Part shown: piece by piece, positions 5,052-5,854 of the stretch
How the letters are laid out: the number at the start of each line of letters is the position of its first letter
Numbering within the stretch: the first letter of the stretch is position 1
Assembly (NCBI GenBank): GCA_947297555.1
Contig: CAMYTM010000043.1
Coordinates: 1-5,854, forward strand
DNA length: 5,854 bases
Source of the DNA: an uncultured Mycoplasmatota bacterium
Lineage (GTDB): Bacteria; Bacillota_I; Bacilli_A; RF39; UBA660
Direction of reading: 5' to 3'
Notes under the pieces: model-generated
Databases searched by the model: none
Told to the model about the DNA's origin: nothing
What the model saw: the letters and a program-made list of their open reading frames with translations, nothing else
Made by a program: the position numbers and the translations under genes

Positions 5052-5854
5052 ATGAAACAAAGAATAGAAAAGATGAACTTAAAAGACAAAACTGTCATTG
5101 TAAGATGTGACTATAATGTTCCTATTTATAAAGGGAGAATTTTAGACGATACTAAAATTGTGGCTAGTTTAGAAACCATACGCTATTTAATAAAGAACAA
5201 TTGCAAAATTATTATTTTAAGTCATTTAGGGAAAATAAAAAAAGAAGAAGACAAGTTATATAACTCTTTAGAACCTGTTGCTAAATATTTAAAAGAACTA
5301 GTAGGAAGAGAAGTTTATTTTAGTCGAAAAATACTTGATCCAGAACTGCCAAAACGAATAGAGTTAATGCTTCCACGTGATATTCTAATGCTAGAAAATA
5401 CTAGGTTTTTAGATGTTCCTAACAAATTGGAATCAAATTGTGATGCTCAAGTTTCTTACTTTTTTGCTTCTTTAGCAGATGTGTTTGTAATGGATGCCTT
5501 TGCATCAAGCCATAGAGCCCATGCTTCCGTTGTCGGAATCACAAAATATATTCCGAGTTGTATTGGATTTTCCGTTGAAAGAGAACTTGCAGCATTAGAT
5601 CGTTTTTTAAAAGAGCCAGTTCACCCATTCACTGTTATTATGGGAGGGGCCAAAGTAGAAGACAAATTAGACTTAATTTCAACCATGTTACCAAAATGCG
5701 ATTATTTATTACTAGCAGGAGGACTGGCCAATAGTTTTTTAAAAGCACTAAACTTTAATATTGGTGCCTCTCTAGCCACCGAAAGTCCTAGAACAATTGA
5801 AAAACTAAAACAAATTATGTTGGAATACCGCAACAAACTTATGCTCCCCCTAGA
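5052..5854 (+). CDS. pgk: Phosphoglycerate kinase, 3' end beyond window
   Basis: PGK transfers the acyl phosphate of 1,3-bisphosphoglycerate to ADP, the step right after GAPDH. The window holds 267 codons of the usual 390-420. These cover the N-terminal substrate domain, the hinge and the start of the nucleotide domain, but not the later GGGDS loop. Visible are VRCDYNVP (17-24) with Asp20 and Asn22, DDTKI (32-36), SHLGK (57-61), LENTRF (114-119) with Arg118, MDAFASSHRAHAS (147-159) with Arg155, and IMGGAKVEDK (196-205) with Lys201. Two arginines that normally bind 3-phosphoglycerate, in DDTR and HLGR, are lysines here, and the usual NDAFG is MDAFA. It otherwise reads as a functional PGK. ATGs at 5043, 5046 and 5052 share the frame. 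AAGGAT at 5039-5044 leaves seven bases before 5052, so that start is preferred. It is 32 bases downstream of gap. Confidence 0.93.
   Translation, partial: MKQRIEKMNLKDKTVIVRCDYNVPIYKGRILDDTKIVASLETIRYLIKNNCKIIILSHLGKIKKEEDKLYNSLEPVAKYLKELVGREVYFSRKILDPELPKRIELMLPRDILMLENTRFLDVPNKLESNCDAQVSYFFASLADVFVMDAFASSHRAHASVVGITKYIPSCIGFSVERELAALDRFLKEPVHPFTVIMGGAKVEDKLDLISTMLPKCDYLLLAGGLANSFLKALNFNIGASLATESPRTIEKLKQIMLEYRNKLMLPL

Overview
This is a very AT-rich bacterial window. Shine-Dalgarno sites are Gram-positive in type, tryptophan is read from TGG, and no recognised gene has an in-frame TGA, so it reads with the standard bacterial code. ClpP, GAPDH and PGK look like those of low-GC Bacillota. The divergent PGK wording (DDTK, SHLGK, MDAF) resembles what I recall from uncultured gut Bacilli such as RF39/RFN20-like lineages. 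That placement is from memory and is not proven here.

Layout. Bases 1-53 hold the last codons of an unidentified + strand gene. Bases 54-708 lack a convincing protein gene but are not featureless. A run of hairpins at about 91-229 ends in a terminator-like hairpin and looks like a structured RNA. A good sigma-A-type promoter at 287-315 sits just after a tandem 8-bp direct repeat and seems to serve a short non-coding unit. From 709 to 1346 a small membrane-anchored extracytoplasmic protein is encoded in two overlapping frames (709-807 and 804-1346), joined at a seven-A run followed by a TTGA stop/start overlap. Convergent to it is clpP (1435-1998, minus), whose terminator hairpin contains its own last codons.

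After a 353-base divergent intergenic region comes a compact + strand operon: a TGS-domain uridine kinase-like nucleoside kinase (2352-3989), NAD-dependent GAPDH (4006-5019) and the first 267 codons of PGK (5052 to the window edge). Gaps are 16 and 32 bases with an RBS before each gene. GAPDH and PGK carry out consecutive steps of lower glycolysis. The kinase, with a ThrRS-like N-terminal half, is the unusual partner.

The most interesting items are the structured RNA, which has some tracrRNA-like features but no visible cas gene or array, and the two-frame membrane protein, where -1 frameshifting, translational coupling, homopolymer variation or a sequencing error are all possible. The rest is mostly ordinary housekeeping sequence.
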